Source: Variovorax sp. UMC13 | GTDB taxonomy: Bacteria > Pseudomonadota > Gammaproteobacteria > Burkholderiales > Burkholderiaceae_C | DNA length: 64,000 bases | NCBI RefSeq assembly: GCF_014170375.1 | Contig: NZ_LZZW01000018.1 | Coordinates: 370,775 to 434,774, forward strand | Direction: 5' to 3' | In this document: positions 16,079 through 24,614 of the stretch, in pieces | How positions within the stretch are numbered: position 1 is the stretch's first letter | Layout of the letters: the number at the start of each line of letters is the position of its first letter | Translations under genes and position numbers: made by a program | Notes under the pieces: model-generated | What the model saw: only the letters and a program-made list of their open reading frames with translations | What the model was told of the DNA's origin: nothing | Databases searched by the model: none

Positions 16079-17218
16079 ATGCCTTCGCTTCGCCCCCCCC
16101 CTGTAGTCGCCACAAGCGCCGTGGCCATCGCCGCGTGCGTGTTCGAGCTGGCGAAGCCCACCGTCCAAGCTGACGGCTCGGTGCTGCTGCAGGTCACGCC
16201 CGCCGGCAGCTTCCTGCCGAACGACGGCCGCGACATGGACTCGCCGCCCTGGCACATCACTGCGGCCAGCGCGTCCAGCGTGATCGATCGCTTCCGAGCG
16301 CGAGCAAATCCCAGCGTCATCGACTACGAGCACCAGACCCTCAACAAGGAGAAGAACGGCCAGCCCGCGCCCGCCGCCGGCTGGATGCGCGATCTCCGCT
16401 GGGTCGAAGGGGAAGGCCTGTTCGCCGTGGCCGACCTGACGCCGCGGGCCCGAGGCCTCATCGACGCCAAGGAGTACCTCTACTTCAGCCCGGTCTTCGA
16501 GTACTCGCGCTCGACGGGGGCCGTGCTCGACGTCCACATGGGCGCGCTCACCAACAACCCGGCCATCCATGGCATGGCGCCGCTGTCGCTGCTCGCCGCC
16601 GCGACGGCTGCCTTCGTTTCCCGTCCCCAACCCTCGCAGGAGAAAACCTTGAACCCTTTGCTGAAGGCCTTGCTGGCCGCCCTCGGCCTGCCCGAGACCA
16701 CCACCGAAGACCAGGCCGTCGTTGCGCTCACCGCCATCGGCAGCCTGACCGACGTGACCACCGCTCGCGCGCAGGCCGCTGCCGCTCGCACCGCGCTCAA
16801 GCTGGGCGATGACGCCTCGGCCGACTCCGTGATCGCCGCGTGCTCGAGCCTGCGCTCCACGGGCGTGCCGGACCCGGCGAAGTACGTGCCGATCGGTACG
16901 GTCGAAGAGCTGCGCACCAACCTGGCAGCGCTCTCGGCGCGCCAGCTGCAGGGCGACATCGACCAGCAGGTTGGTGACGCGCTGGATGATGGCCGCCTGC
17001 TTCCTGCGATGGAAACCTGGGCACGGGACCTTGGGAAGTCCAACCTCGCGGCGCTGAGCAGCTACCTCAAGGCCGCCGCCCCGATCGCGGCACTCAGCGG
17101 CACGCAGACGCGTGGCCAGCCGCCGGCAAAGGGCGAAAACGGCCTGACCGCCGACGAGACCGCGGTCGCCGCTGCGACCGGCGTCACGCCTGAAGCCTTC
17201 GCCAAGGCCAAGACCTGA
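16079..17218 (+). CDS. Prohead protease-scaffold protein (Mu gpI-like)
   Basis: 379 residues. The N-terminal half (about 25-185) is the maturation protease that trims the scaffold inside the prohead; conserved stretches are VIDYEHQTLNKEK (histidine 83 region), GEGLFAVADLTPRA and YLYFSPVFEYSR. The C-terminal half is helical scaffold. Start ATG at 16079 has only a weak upstream site. A second in-frame start for the scaffold alone exists at 16649. Order I/Z, decoration protein, capsid T matches Mu. Confidence 0.88.
   Translation: MPSLRPPPVVATSAVAIAACVFELAKPTVQADGSVLLQVTPAGSFLPNDGRDMDSPPWHITAASASSVIDRFRARANPSVIDYEHQTLNKEKNGQPAPAAGWMRDLRWVEGEGLFAVADLTPRARGLIDAKEYLYFSPVFEYSRSTGAVLDVHMGALTNNPAIHGMAPLSLLAAATAAFVSRPQPSQEKTLNPLLKALLAALGLPETTTEDQAVVALTAIGSLTDVTTARAQAAAARTALKLGDDASADSVIAACSSLRSTGVPDPAKYVPIGTVEELRTNLAALSARQLQGDIDQQVGDALDDGRLLPAMETWARDLGKSNLAALSSYLKAAAPIAALSGTQTRGQPPAKGENGLTADETAVAAATGVTPEAFAKAKT
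16649..17218 (+). CDS. Nested scaffold protein (Mu gpZ-like) from an internal TTG start
   Basis: 189 residues sharing the C-terminus of gpI. The TTG at 16649 is in frame (residue 191 of gpI) and is preceded by GCAGGAGAAAACC, a much better ribosome site than the one for gpI itself. In Mu the separate scaffold Z starts inside I in this way. The product is almost all helix and alanine-rich, as expected of scaffold. It should be made in excess over the protease and removed before packaging. Confidence 0.68.
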   Translation: MNPLLKALLAALGLPETTTEDQAVVALTAIGSLTDVTTARAQAAAARTALKLGDDASADSVIAACSSLRSTGVPDPAKYVPIGTVEELRTNLAALSARQLQGDIDQQVGDALDDGRLLPAMETWARDLGKSNLAALSSYLKAAAPIAALSGTQTRGQPPAKGENGLTADETAVAAATGVTPEAFAKAKT

Positions 17219-17284
17219 CCCAGCACCCCCGCGTCAAGACCGCTCCATTCCCAACCGTCCTCACACCTGACCTAGGAGGCCTTC

Positions 17285-17707
17285 ATGGCTGCTCTCTCTG
17301 CTGACCGCAACACCCCGCGCCGTGCTGGCGCTCTCGTCAGCGACCCCGTTGCTGCTGCAACCGTCATCTTCGCCGGCTCGCTGTACGCGCTCAACGCCGC
17401 TGGCAACGCTGTGCCCGCAACCGCGGGCGGCACTCGCGTCCGCGCTGTCGCGGAGCAGCGCGCCGACAACACCGGCGGCGCAATCGGTGCCGTTCGTACC
17501 GAAGGTGCTCGCGGCGTCTACCGCTTCGCGAACTCGACCGGCGCCGCCGAGCTCAAGCGACCCGACATCGGCGGCGTCGCCTTCGTGGCCGACGACCAGA
17601 CCGTCAGCAAGACCGGCACAGCCGTGGCCGGCACCGTGGTCGACATCGACGACGGCGAGGTGTGGGTCGACGTCGGCACCGCCAGCGTGACCACCGCCGC
17701 TCCCTAA
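17285..17707 (+). CDS. Capsid decoration-type protein (DUF2190-like)
   Basis: 140 residues, beta-rich and alanine/glycine/valine-rich with few long helices. The ATG follows CTAGGAGGCC, one of the strongest ribosome sites in the window, as expected for an abundant structural protein. Repeated short strands such as VIFAGSLYALNAAGN and VDIDDGEVWVDVG resemble head-decoration or stabilisation proteins. It sits between the scaffold and the major capsid genes. Family assignment is by pattern only. Confidence 0.66.
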   Translation: MAALSADRNTPRRAGALVSDPVAAATVIFAGSLYALNAAGNAVPATAGGTRVRAVAEQRADNTGGAIGAVRTEGARGVYRFANSTGAAELKRPDIGGVAFVADDQTVSKTGTAVAGTVVDIDDGEVWVDVGTASVTTAAP

Positions 17708-17760
17708 ACCCGGGCACCCCCTCGACCCGCTCACCCCTGCGACCACTTCGGAGATCCCAC

Positions 17761-18669
17761 ATGCTCGTCAACCAAGCCAACCTGCGCTCCCTCTACGTCG
17801 CCTTCAAGGCGAACTTCCAAAACGGCTTCGGCCAGGCCGCGAGCCAGCACGAGCTGATCGCCACCATCGTGCCCAGCACAACCTCCAGCGAGGAATACGG
17901 CTGGCTCGGCCAGTTGCCCAACATGCGCGAGTGGATCGGCGATCGCGTCGTGCACGGGATCGCAAACCATGGCTACACCATCAAGAACAAGCCGTTCGAG
18001 CTGACCATCGGCGTCCCGCGCACTGCCATCGAAGATGACCAGTACGGCACGTTCAGCCCGCTGTTCCAGGAAATGGGTCGCAGCGTTGCCGCGCACCCGG
18101 ACCAGACCATCTTCGAGCTGCTGGCCCTCGGTCGCGCTGAGCTGGGCTATGACAAGGTCCCCTTCTTCAGCGCTCAGCACCCGGTGCTCAACGAAAAAGG
18201 CAAGCCCGTCAACGTCTCCAACCTGGACGACGACGGCGGCAACGGCTCGAGCTGGTACGTGATGGACACGTCGCGTGCCCTCAAGCCGCTGATCTACCAG
18301 AACCGCAAGTCGCCGAACTTCGTGGCCAAGGACTCCGAGACGGACGACAACGTTTTCGACAAGGCCGAGTTCAAGTACGGCACCGACCGCCGCGGCAATG
18401 GTGGCTTCGGCTTCTGGCAGCTGGCACAAGCCAGCAACAAGGAGCTGAACGTGGAAAACGCCGAGGCGGCAATCACGGCCATCGGTGCTCGCAAGGGCGA
18501 CCACGGCCGCCCGCTCGGCCTGCGCGCCAGCGTCATCGTCGTGCCGTCGACGCTCGAGTTCAAGGCCAAGCGCCTGTTCGAGAGCGCCACCATCGCTGTG
18601 GCCGGCGGCACCGAAGCCAACCCGCTGGCGAACCGCCTCAAGGTCATCGTCGCCCCTTGGCTCGACTGA
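17761..18669 (+). CDS. Major capsid protein (Mu gpT-like)
   Basis: 302 residues, the usual size. It forms the icosahedral shell. Recognisable by the opening NQANLRSLYVAFKANFQNGF, the GWLGQLPNMREWIGDR segment (about 44-59), GIPRTAIEDD-like text (as GVPRTAIEDDQYG) and a C-terminal VVPSTLEFKAKRLFES. The frame is open further upstream, but the ATG at 17761 after GGAGATCCCAC fits the homologues. No truncation. Confidence 0.93.
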   Translation: MLVNQANLRSLYVAFKANFQNGFGQAASQHELIATIVPSTTSSEEYGWLGQLPNMREWIGDRVVHGIANHGYTIKNKPFELTIGVPRTAIEDDQYGTFSPLFQEMGRSVAAHPDQTIFELLALGRAELGYDKVPFFSAQHPVLNEKGKPVNVSNLDDDGGNGSSWYVMDTSRALKPLIYQNRKSPNFVAKDSETDDNVFDKAEFKYGTDRRGNGGFGFWQLAQASNKELNVENAEAAITAIGARKGDHGRPLGLRASVIVVPSTLEFKAKRLFESATIAVAGGTEANPLANRLKVIVAPWLD

Positions 18670-18682
18670 GCGGTAGCTGCTG

Positions 18683-19219
18683 ATGCCCTACGTCACCCTC
18701 GTCGACCTGGCCGAGCGCCCCGGTGCCCGCGAGCTGGCCCAGGTGGCCGGCGCCGAGCACCTGGTGGTGGTCGAGGCCGCGCTCATGGACGCCACGCTGC
18801 GGGGCGTCGACCGCGCAGCCTGGCCGTCTGATGCAATCGCCTCGGCCGATGCAGCGGTGGCGCGCATCAAAGACGCGGTCGACGAGGCTGGCGCTGTGAT
18901 CGACGGCTTCCTGGCTCAGCGCGGCTATTCGCTCCCCCTGGAGCTGCCGCCGAGCAGCACCGGCAAGAGCGTGCTGGGCGCCTGGGCGCGGTCGATCTCG
19001 CGCTACATGCTGCACAAGGGCCGCATCACCGACGAGTCGAAAGACCCGATCGCCCGCGACTACCGCGACGCCGTGAAGATGCTCAAGCTGCTCGCCGAGG
19101 GCAAGTACAGCCTCGGCGCGGACGATCCGGCCCAGGCCGGCAGCAGCGGCAGCACCGACGTGCGCTTCGCGGGTGCACCCACGGTCTTCGGCCGTGACCA
19201 GCTCCGCAGCTTTCGGTAG
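18683..19219 (+). CDS. Head-tail connector-type protein (DUF1320, Mu gp36-like)
   Basis: 178 residues. DUF1320 landmarks: YVTLVDLAERPGARELAQV near the start, RIKDAVDEAGAVIDGFLAQRGY (about 62-83) and a final FGRDQLRSF. DUF1320 proteins sit next to the capsid gene in Mu-like phages and resemble the gp6/gp15 head-completion fold. It is followed closely by the gp37-like gene. Confidence 0.88.
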   Translation: MPYVTLVDLAERPGARELAQVAGAEHLVVVEAALMDATLRGVDRAAWPSDAIASADAAVARIKDAVDEAGAVIDGFLAQRGYSLPLELPPSSTGKSVLGAWARSISRYMLHKGRITDESKDPIARDYRDAVKMLKLLAEGKYSLGADDPAQAGSSGSTDVRFAGAPTVFGRDQLRSFR

Positions 19220-19225
19220 GCCCAG

Positions 19226-19654
19226 ATGGACCTGAGCCCCGTCATCGCTCGGCTGCGGACAAAGCTCATCGGCCTGCGCGCCATCGGCGGCAGCGCCGAC
19301 CTCGATGCCGCCATGCGCGGCGTCGTGGTCGCACCGTCGGCCTATGTGATGCCGCTTGTCGAGCAGGGCCGAGAAATCCCGACGACCGGCCCGACCAGGC
19401 AGCGCCTGACCTCCTTGTTCGGCGTGATCTTGGTGATCGAGAACGTTCGTGACAACACCGGCGCCGCGTCTCTTGTCGACCTCAACGGCTTGCGCACGCA
19501 GCTCTTCGATGCGCTGGTCGGGTGGGTGCCAGACGACCAGGTCGGCGAGCCGGTGATCTTCACCAGCGGCGAACTCGTCCAGGCCGAGGGCGACGGGAAG
19601 CTGTGGTGGAGCGACGAATTCCAGCTGATCAGCTTTTACAGGAGCCCCCAATGA
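19226..19654 (+). CDS. Tail terminator-type protein (Mu gp37-like)
   Basis: 142 residues. The layout is one N-terminal helix (LSPVIARLRTKLIGL), then a beta-alpha sandwich: VAPSAYVMPLVEQ, RLTSLFGVILVIENVRD, LNGLRTQLFDALVGWVPD, EPVIFTSGEL. This resembles tail-terminator or gp37/DUF1834-type proteins placed after DUF1320. It would cap the tail tube where it meets the head. The stop overlaps the next small gene by four bases. Confidence 0.75.
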   Translation: MDLSPVIARLRTKLIGLRAIGGSADLDAAMRGVVVAPSAYVMPLVEQGREIPTTGPTRQRLTSLFGVILVIENVRDNTGAASLVDLNGLRTQLFDALVGWVPDDQVGEPVIFTSGELVQAEGDGKLWWSDEFQLISFYRSPQ

Positions 19655-19827
19655 ACACGAACAACGCGGCGTCGACCGCGCCGAAGGCTGGCCCCGTGTC
19701 GGCCCCGGCGCCCGGCCGGGACGCGAACCACGGCAAGGGCGGGGCCTACCGCCTCGTCGACGGCAAGCGCGTCCTGACGGAGCGCAGCGAGCCTGCCCAA
19801 GACCCTCAACTCAAGCAAGGAGCCTGA
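19651..19827 (+). CDS. Small hydrophilic phage protein (58 residues)
   Basis: Short, disordered, proline/alanine-rich protein: NTNNAASTAPKAGP at the start and GGAYRLVDGKRVLTERSE near the end. The latter resembles the C-terminal tail of small proteins found before the tail tube gene in other phages. The ATG overlaps the preceding stop by four bases, and AAGGAGC for the next gene lies at its end. A real gene by spacing and codon use, function unknown. Confidence 0.62.
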   Translation: MNTNNAASTAPKAGPVSAPAPGRDANHGKGGAYRLVDGKRVLTERSEPAQDPQLKQGA

Positions 19828-19828
19828 A

Positions 19829-20764
19829 ATGGCAAACGAGAAGTTCGCTCGCAAGACTGCGATCCTCGCGAAGATCGAAGCCGTCCAAGGCACCGACTCG
19901 GTCCCTACCGGCGACGCCAACGCGATCCTGGCCAGTAACGTGACGGTGACCCCGATCGACGGTGACTCGGTCGAGCGCGACAACCTGCGGCCGTATTTCG
20001 GCGGCAGCGGCAGCACCATGGTCAGCTTCTTCCGCAAGGTCTCATTCTCCGTCGAGGCCGCGGGCGTAGCCGCCGCCGGGACTGCACCCGCCTATGCCGC
20101 ACTCCTGCGGGCGTGCGCCTGTGCCGTGACGGTAGAAGCCGGCGTGCAGGCGGTCTTCGCGCCTGTCTCCGACGGCATGGAGAGCGTGACGATCTACGTC
20201 TCGGTGGACGGCTTGCTCCACAAGCTCACAAACGCCATGGGTACGGTGCGCCTGGCAGGTGACGCCAAGACGCTGCCGAAGTTCGAGTTCGAGTTCACCG
20301 GCGCCTATTCGCCCGTGACCGACCAGGCCAAACCCGTGGTCGACTACACGCCCTTCAGCGACCCGTACGGCATCAACAAGGCCAACACCACGCTGTCGCT
20401 GCACGGCGTCCAGGTCGCGGCAAGCGCCTTCAGCTTCGACATGGGTCTGACGGTTGTCAAGCGCGATCTGATCAACGTCGACAGCGTGGCCATCACCGCT
20501 CGCAAGAGCGTCGGCAGCGTGACCTTCCAGGCCACGCCGATCGCCACCAAAGACTGGGTCGGCCTGGCTGCTGCTTCGACGCGCGGACCTCTCGCATTCC
20601 GCCATGGCCCAGGCGCCTCCAACGTGATCGAACTGAATGGTCCGAACGTCCAGCTGGGTAAGCCCACTTACGCCGAGCAGGACGGCGTCCAAATGATCAC
20701 GGTGCCGCTCGAGTACGTCCCGACGTCCGCAGGTGACGACGAGTTCGCCATCGTCGTCCGCTGA
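19829..20764 (+). CDS. Tail tube protein (siphovirus type)
   Basis: 311 residues. The ATG follows AAGGAGCCTGAA. Features: an opening typical of long-tailed phage tubes (FARKTAILAKIEAVQGTDS), a TVTPIDGDSVERDNLRPYFGG segment split around residue 40, and alternating strands to the end. It stands where Mu has its sheath gene (gpL), and no sheath gene is present. This is the main evidence that the particle has a non-contractile tail. Confidence 0.82.
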   Translation: MANEKFARKTAILAKIEAVQGTDSVPTGDANAILASNVTVTPIDGDSVERDNLRPYFGGSGSTMVSFFRKVSFSVEAAGVAAAGTAPAYAALLRACACAVTVEAGVQAVFAPVSDGMESVTIYVSVDGLLHKLTNAMGTVRLAGDAKTLPKFEFEFTGAYSPVTDQAKPVVDYTPFSDPYGINKANTTLSLHGVQVAASAFSFDMGLTVVKRDLINVDSVAITARKSVGSVTFQATPIATKDWVGLAAASTRGPLAFRHGPGASNVIELNGPNVQLGKPTYAEQDGVQMITVPLEYVPTSAGDDEFAIVVR

Positions 20765-20792
20765 TCGCCACCACCACAAGAGGATTCAAGCA

Positions 20793-21179
20793 ATGGCAGT
20801 CAAAATTTCAGGCGCACCGGCCGTGGTCGTCGTTCCCGCAACCCTGTATCTCCCGGGCGAGAACGGCGCGTTCTTCAAGCACGTTTTCAGCGTGCACTTT
20901 CGTCGACTGACGACCAGTGAGCGCGAGGCCACCGTGAAGGACATCGTCGACGGCAAGGTGTCGCTGCGCGATGCCCTGGACCGCCTTGTGATCGGCTGGG
21001 GCGGCATGCTCGACGAGGCTGAGCAGCCCGTTGTGTACACGCACGCAGAGCGCCGCGCAGCCAACGAGGCGTGGGACGGATTGGAGCAGGCCATGGGCGT
21101 GGCCTTCTTCGACAACTTCGCTGTCACGCAGCGTGAGGCCGCCCTAAAAAACTCCGCGGCGCCGTCCGTCGCCGCCTAG
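20793..21179 (+). CDS. Tail assembly chaperone G (short, unshifted product)
   Basis: 128 residues starting at the ATG at 20793 (GAGGATTCAAGCA upstream). It covers the strands VVVVPATLYLPGENG and FSVHFRRLTTSEREAT followed by helices, the usual look of a lambda gpG-type chaperone that coats the tape measure during tail assembly. The last codons contain the in-phase slippery heptamer A-AAA-AAC, from which a minority of ribosomes should shift to make the longer GT protein. Confidence 0.8.
   Translation: MAVKISGAPAVVVVPATLYLPGENGAFFKHVFSVHFRRLTTSEREATVKDIVDGKVSLRDALDRLVIGWGGMLDEAEQPVVYTHAERRAANEAWDGLEQAMGVAFFDNFAVTQREAALKNSAAPSVAA
21146..21175 (+). promoter_or_regulatory. Programmed -1 ribosomal frameshift site (A-AAA-AAC plus hairpin)
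   Basis: In the frame of gene G the codons CTA AAA AAC place the heptamer AAAAAAC (21146-21152) in the exact X-XXY-YYZ phase for a -1 shift. Three bases later GCGGCG (21156-21161) pairs with CGCCGC (21170-21175) across an 8-base loop, a possible stimulator. The -1 frame stays open for 122 codons to 21520 and encodes a DUF1799-like region. Confidence 0.8.
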
Positions 21180-21520
21180 GAGCGGACGACGCCGACCGAA
21201 ACGTAGTCGATGCCCAGCTGCTTGCTGATTGCCAGCTGCTCGGCGTCGACGTCGATCGCCTGATTCCCAAGGCGCGCCAGGTTGGGCAGACGCCGGACTA
21301 CGAGCTCTGGCCAGAGCACGAGCTGGCATGGACTGTCTACCTCGGCTGCACAAGCCAATGGCGCATAGCGGTCGGCATGGCCAGCTCCTATTGGCTCGGC
21401 CTGGACTACGGCGGCGTCGAGATCGTGATGCGCCGCTATGGCGTACCCGAAGGGCAGCAAGACGACGTGTTCGCGCAGGTCCAGGTCCTCGAGGACGAAG
21501 AGAAGTTGATCCGTAACTGA
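21152..21520 (+). CDS. T region of tail chaperone GT (DUF1799-like), reached by -1 frameshift
   Basis: 122 codons with no start of their own, joined to G by the slip at 21146-21152 to give a fusion of about 242 residues. The key stretch is YELWPEHELAWTVYLGCTSQ, WRIAVG, then YWLGLDYGGVEIVMRRYGV, which matches DUF1799 (W-P-E, then Q-W-R, then GLDY). GT binds both the tube and the tape measure in lambda-like tails. It ends 13 bases before the tape measure gene, exactly where a GT extension is expected. Confidence 0.82.
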   Translation, partial: LRGAVRRRLGADDADRNVVDAQLLADCQLLGVDVDRLIPKARQVGQTPDYELWPEHELAWTVYLGCTSQWRIAVGMASSYWLGLDYGGVEIVMRRYGVPEGQQDDVFAQVQVLEDEEKLIRN

Positions 21521-21533
21521 GGGTGAAAGAAGC

Positions 21534-24500
21534 ATGACCACGACCGCCATCGAGCACCTCGGCGTCAAGATCTCGGTCGACGCGTCGTCGGTCAAAACCG
21601 AGACGCAAGGCTCGAGCCAGGCCTTCGAGCTGTTCGGTCAGCGGGTGGCCGAGGCGGCCGAGAGCGGCGCACGCAGCTTGGCCGCACTGGCGGCCCAGGT
21701 CGCCCAGGTCGGCACGGCGCAGGCCAAGGTGGCCGATGGCGCTCAGAAGGAGGCTGCAGCTCAACGCGAAGCCAACCGCGAGCGATCCGTCGCAGCTGAC
21801 GTTCAAGCCCGCTTCCTCTCAGGCTTGCGCGACCAGGCAGAAACCTACGGCATGTCCGCCGAGCAGCTGCTGCGCCACCGCGCCGCGCAGGCCGGCGTCA
21901 CGAAAGAAGCCGAGCCTTTCATTCAACAGCTGCAGCAGCAGCGCACCGCCCAGCAGCAGGCCGCAGAGGCGGCTCGCCAAGAAGAGGTTGCCCAGCGAGA
22001 GGCCGCACAGGCGCGGCGAGCAGCCAGCGACTCGCAGACCGCCTTCCTCGCCGGCCTGCGCGAGCAGATCGCTCTGCAGGGCAAGAGCGGCAGCGACGTT
22101 CTCCGATACCGGGCGGGGAAGCTGGGCGTGGGCGACGACGCGGAAGTGCTGATCCGTCAGATGGAGCAGCTCGACGCCGGCGGCCGGCGCCTCGGCGTCT
22201 CGGCCGGCCAGACGCAGGCCGCGCTTCGCATGCTGCCGGCCCAGATCACCGACATCACGACCAGCATCGCCAGCGGCATGCCGATCTGGCTGATTGCCAT
22301 CCAGCAGGGTGGACAGATCAAGGACTCGTTCGGCGGCATCGGGCCGACGATTCGCACGTTGACCGGGCTGCTGTCGCCGATGAAGGTCGCTCTTGGCGGC
22401 GTCGCAGTCGCAGGAGCTGCTGTCGGGCTGGCCTACTACCAGGGAGCCAAGGAGGTTGACGTCTACCGCCACGCGCTGGTGATGAGCGGCAATGCGGCCG
22501 GCGCGACAGTGAGCCAGCTCTCCGACATGGCGCGGGCCATCAGCGTGGTCAGCGGCACTCAGGGTGCAGCTGCCGCGGGCCTGGCTGCCATGGCCGGGAG
22601 CGGACGCGTTGCCTACGAGAGCCTGCAGAGCTTCACCTCTGTAGCGTTGGACTTGGAGCGCTACGTGGGTGTGCCCGTCAAGAAGACCGTCGATGACCTG
22701 GCCGCGCTGGGCAAGGAACCTGTGCAAGCCAGCATCCGGCTTACGGAACAGTACAACTACCTCACGGCTGCGGTCTACACCCAGATCAAGGCGCTGACCG
22801 ATCAAGGTCGTGAAGAAGAGGCGGCCGCGCTCGCGCAGCGCACCTATGCGTCGGCCATGGAGCAACGGAAGAATCAGATCGTGGCGAACCTCGGTGTCAT
22901 CGAGCGCTCGTGGAACGGCGTGAAGAGCGGCGCAAAGGCCGCTTGGGACGCGATGCTCAACCTCGGTCGCGAAGACACACTGACGCAAAAGATCGCCGAG
23001 GCAGAAGACCGACTGAACAAGGCGCGGGCAGGCCTCGGTGCTCGTTCGGCGTCGGGCCAAGACCGAATTGTTCAGCAGGAGGCGGCGCTGGCGGCGTTGC
23101 GTGCGACACAGAGCGCGCAGAGCGCCGGGGCCGCGGCGGATGCGAAGCGCGTCCAGTCTGAAAACGCTGGCATCGCCGCGTCGCAGTTTTTGTCGGATAT
23201 TCGCAAGCGGATCGACAAGGCCGGAGAGGCCCAGAAGGCGGTAGAAAAGTACAAGAAGGCCATCGTCGATGCCCAGGCCGCAGGGCTGCCCGTGCCAAGC
23301 GCTGAAGCCCAGCGCAAAGAGATTGCTGCGATCGAGAAAGAGCTGGGCGGTAAAACGGCCAAGCCGAAGGCGTACCAGGACGACGCCGCGACGCGCTACA
23401 TCCAACAGCTCAAGGAATCGAACGCGGCTGTTCTCACCCAGCTGGCCAGCGAAGAGAAGCTGACGGGAGCCCAAAAAAAGCAAGCTGAGTTTCTGCAACA
23501 GATCGCCGACCTCAAGGGCAAGGCAATCCTCACCGCAGATCAAAAGAGCCTGTTGGCCGGGGCAGATCGCATTAAGGTCCAGCTGCAAGAGAACGTTGCG
23601 AACGAGGCGCTTCTAGAGATCAAGAAGAAGCAGGTGAAGGCCGAAGAGGAGCGTGTCAAAGCTCTGGAACAGTACAACCAGACCGCTGCAGGCGTAACGA
23701 TCAGCCTGCGATCTGGGGCACAGAGCCGAGAAGAGCAGTACGACCGCTCCCTGAGCGTTGTCGGAATGGGAAGTCAGGCGCGCGAGCGGATGGATTCCCA
23801 GAAGGGTATTCGGCGGGAACATCAACGATTCGAAGACCAGCTCACCAAGGATGCTGCTAGCAAGGACCTGCTCGGGTCTGACAAGTACTTGGCCGATGTG
23901 CAGAAGATCCGTGATGCGATGGCTCAGGCCCTTGCAGCCAACGAGGCCTACTACGCTGACCTCGCAGTTGCTCAAGGCGATTGGAGCAATGGCGCAAAGG
24001 AGTCCTGGTCGAACTACCTCGACGGCGCGCGCGACGTAGCTGGGCAGACAAAGGGTTTGTTCGACCAGTCCCTGGACGGCATCGAGGACCGCCTCACATC
24101 GCTTGTTGCGACCGGCAAGGCCGACTTCAAGTCGCTCGGCGACTTCGTCGCCACCGAGCTGATCCGCATGCAGATCAAGGCCGCCATGGCCAGCATTGGG
24201 AGCGCGGCGTCGGGCTGGGGCTCTTCGATCATGGGCGCGGTGACCGGAATCTTCGGCGGCGCCACGAAGAACGCCAAAGGCGGCGTGTACAGCTCGCCCA
24301 GCTTGAGTAGCTACTCCAACGGCGTCTACGACACGCCCCGCACTTTCGCATTCGCCAAGGGCGCTGGCATCTTCGCTGAGGCCGGACCCGAAGCCATCAT
24401 GCCGCTCACCCGCGACTCGCAGGGCCGGCTCGGCGTCACGGCCCAGGGCGGCGGCGCGGCGGCGTCAAGCATCTACTTCGCGCCGACGAACAACTTCCAC

Positions 24501-24614
24501 ATCGACTCGCGCACCGACCGCGCGTCAATCATGGCTGACATCCAGCGCGCCCAGAACCAGAACAACGAGGCGCAGCTCGAGGAGCTGAAGCGCCGGAAGG
24601 TGGTCCCCGCATGA
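21534..24614 (+). CDS. Tape measure protein
   Basis: 1026 residues. It sets tail length and is ejected with the DNA. The first 220 residues are long alanine/glutamine-rich coiled coils. Then LRMLPAQITDITTSIASG and PIWLIAIQQGGQIKDSFGG (about 228-265) mark the prophage tail-length tape-measure domain, followed by a hydrophobic helix (VALGGVAVAGAAVGLAYY). The C-terminal part (about 810-930) has the lambda gpH pattern SWSNYLDGARDVAGQTKGLF and LGDFVATELIRMQIKAAMAS, then glycine-rich hydrophobic sequence. Its length predicts a tail near 150 nm by the usual 0.15 nm per residue rule (inference). Confidence 0.93.
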   Translation: MTTTAIEHLGVKISVDASSVKTETQGSSQAFELFGQRVAEAAESGARSLAALAAQVAQVGTAQAKVADGAQKEAAAQREANRERSVAADVQARFLSGLRDQAETYGMSAEQLLRHRAAQAGVTKEAEPFIQQLQQQRTAQQQAAEAARQEEVAQREAAQARRAASDSQTAFLAGLREQIALQGKSGSDVLRYRAGKLGVGDDAEVLIRQMEQLDAGGRRLGVSAGQTQAALRMLPAQITDITTSIASGMPIWLIAIQQGGQIKDSFGGIGPTIRTLTGLLSPMKVALGGVAVAGAAVGLAYYQGAKEVDVYRHALVMSGNAAGATVSQLSDMARAISVVSGTQGAAAAGLAAMAGSGRVAYESLQSFTSVALDLERYVGVPVKKTVDDLAALGKEPVQASIRLTEQYNYLTAAVYTQIKALTDQGREEEAAALAQRTYASAMEQRKNQIVANLGVIERSWNGVKSGAKAAWDAMLNLGREDTLTQKIAEAEDRLNKARAGLGARSASGQDRIVQQEAALAALRATQSAQSAGAAADAKRVQSENAGIAASQFLSDIRKRIDKAGEAQKAVEKYKKAIVDAQAAGLPVPSAEAQRKEIAAIEKELGGKTAKPKAYQDDAATRYIQQLKESNAAVLTQLASEEKLTGAQKKQAEFLQQIADLKGKAILTADQKSLLAGADRIKVQLQENVANEALLEIKKKQVKAEEERVKALEQYNQTAAGVTISLRSGAQSREEQYDRSLSVVGMGSQARERMDSQKGIRREHQRFEDQLTKDAASKDLLGSDKYLADVQKIRDAMAQALAANEAYYADLAVAQGDWSNGAKESWSNYLDGARDVAGQTKGLFDQSLDGIEDRLTSLVATGKADFKSLGDFVATELIRMQIKAAMASIGSAASGWGSSIMGAVTGIFGGATKNAKGGVYSSPSLSSYSNGVYDTPRTFAFAKGAGIFAEAGPEAIMPLTRDSQGRLGVTAQGGGAAASSIYFAPTNNFHIDSRTDRASIMADIQRAQNQNNEAQLEELKRRKVVPA

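Noticed and set aside
23469..23485. A8 run in the tape measure gene as a possible second slippage site
   Set aside because: The reading frame continues normally for more than 350 codons and neither shifted frame gives a sensible product.
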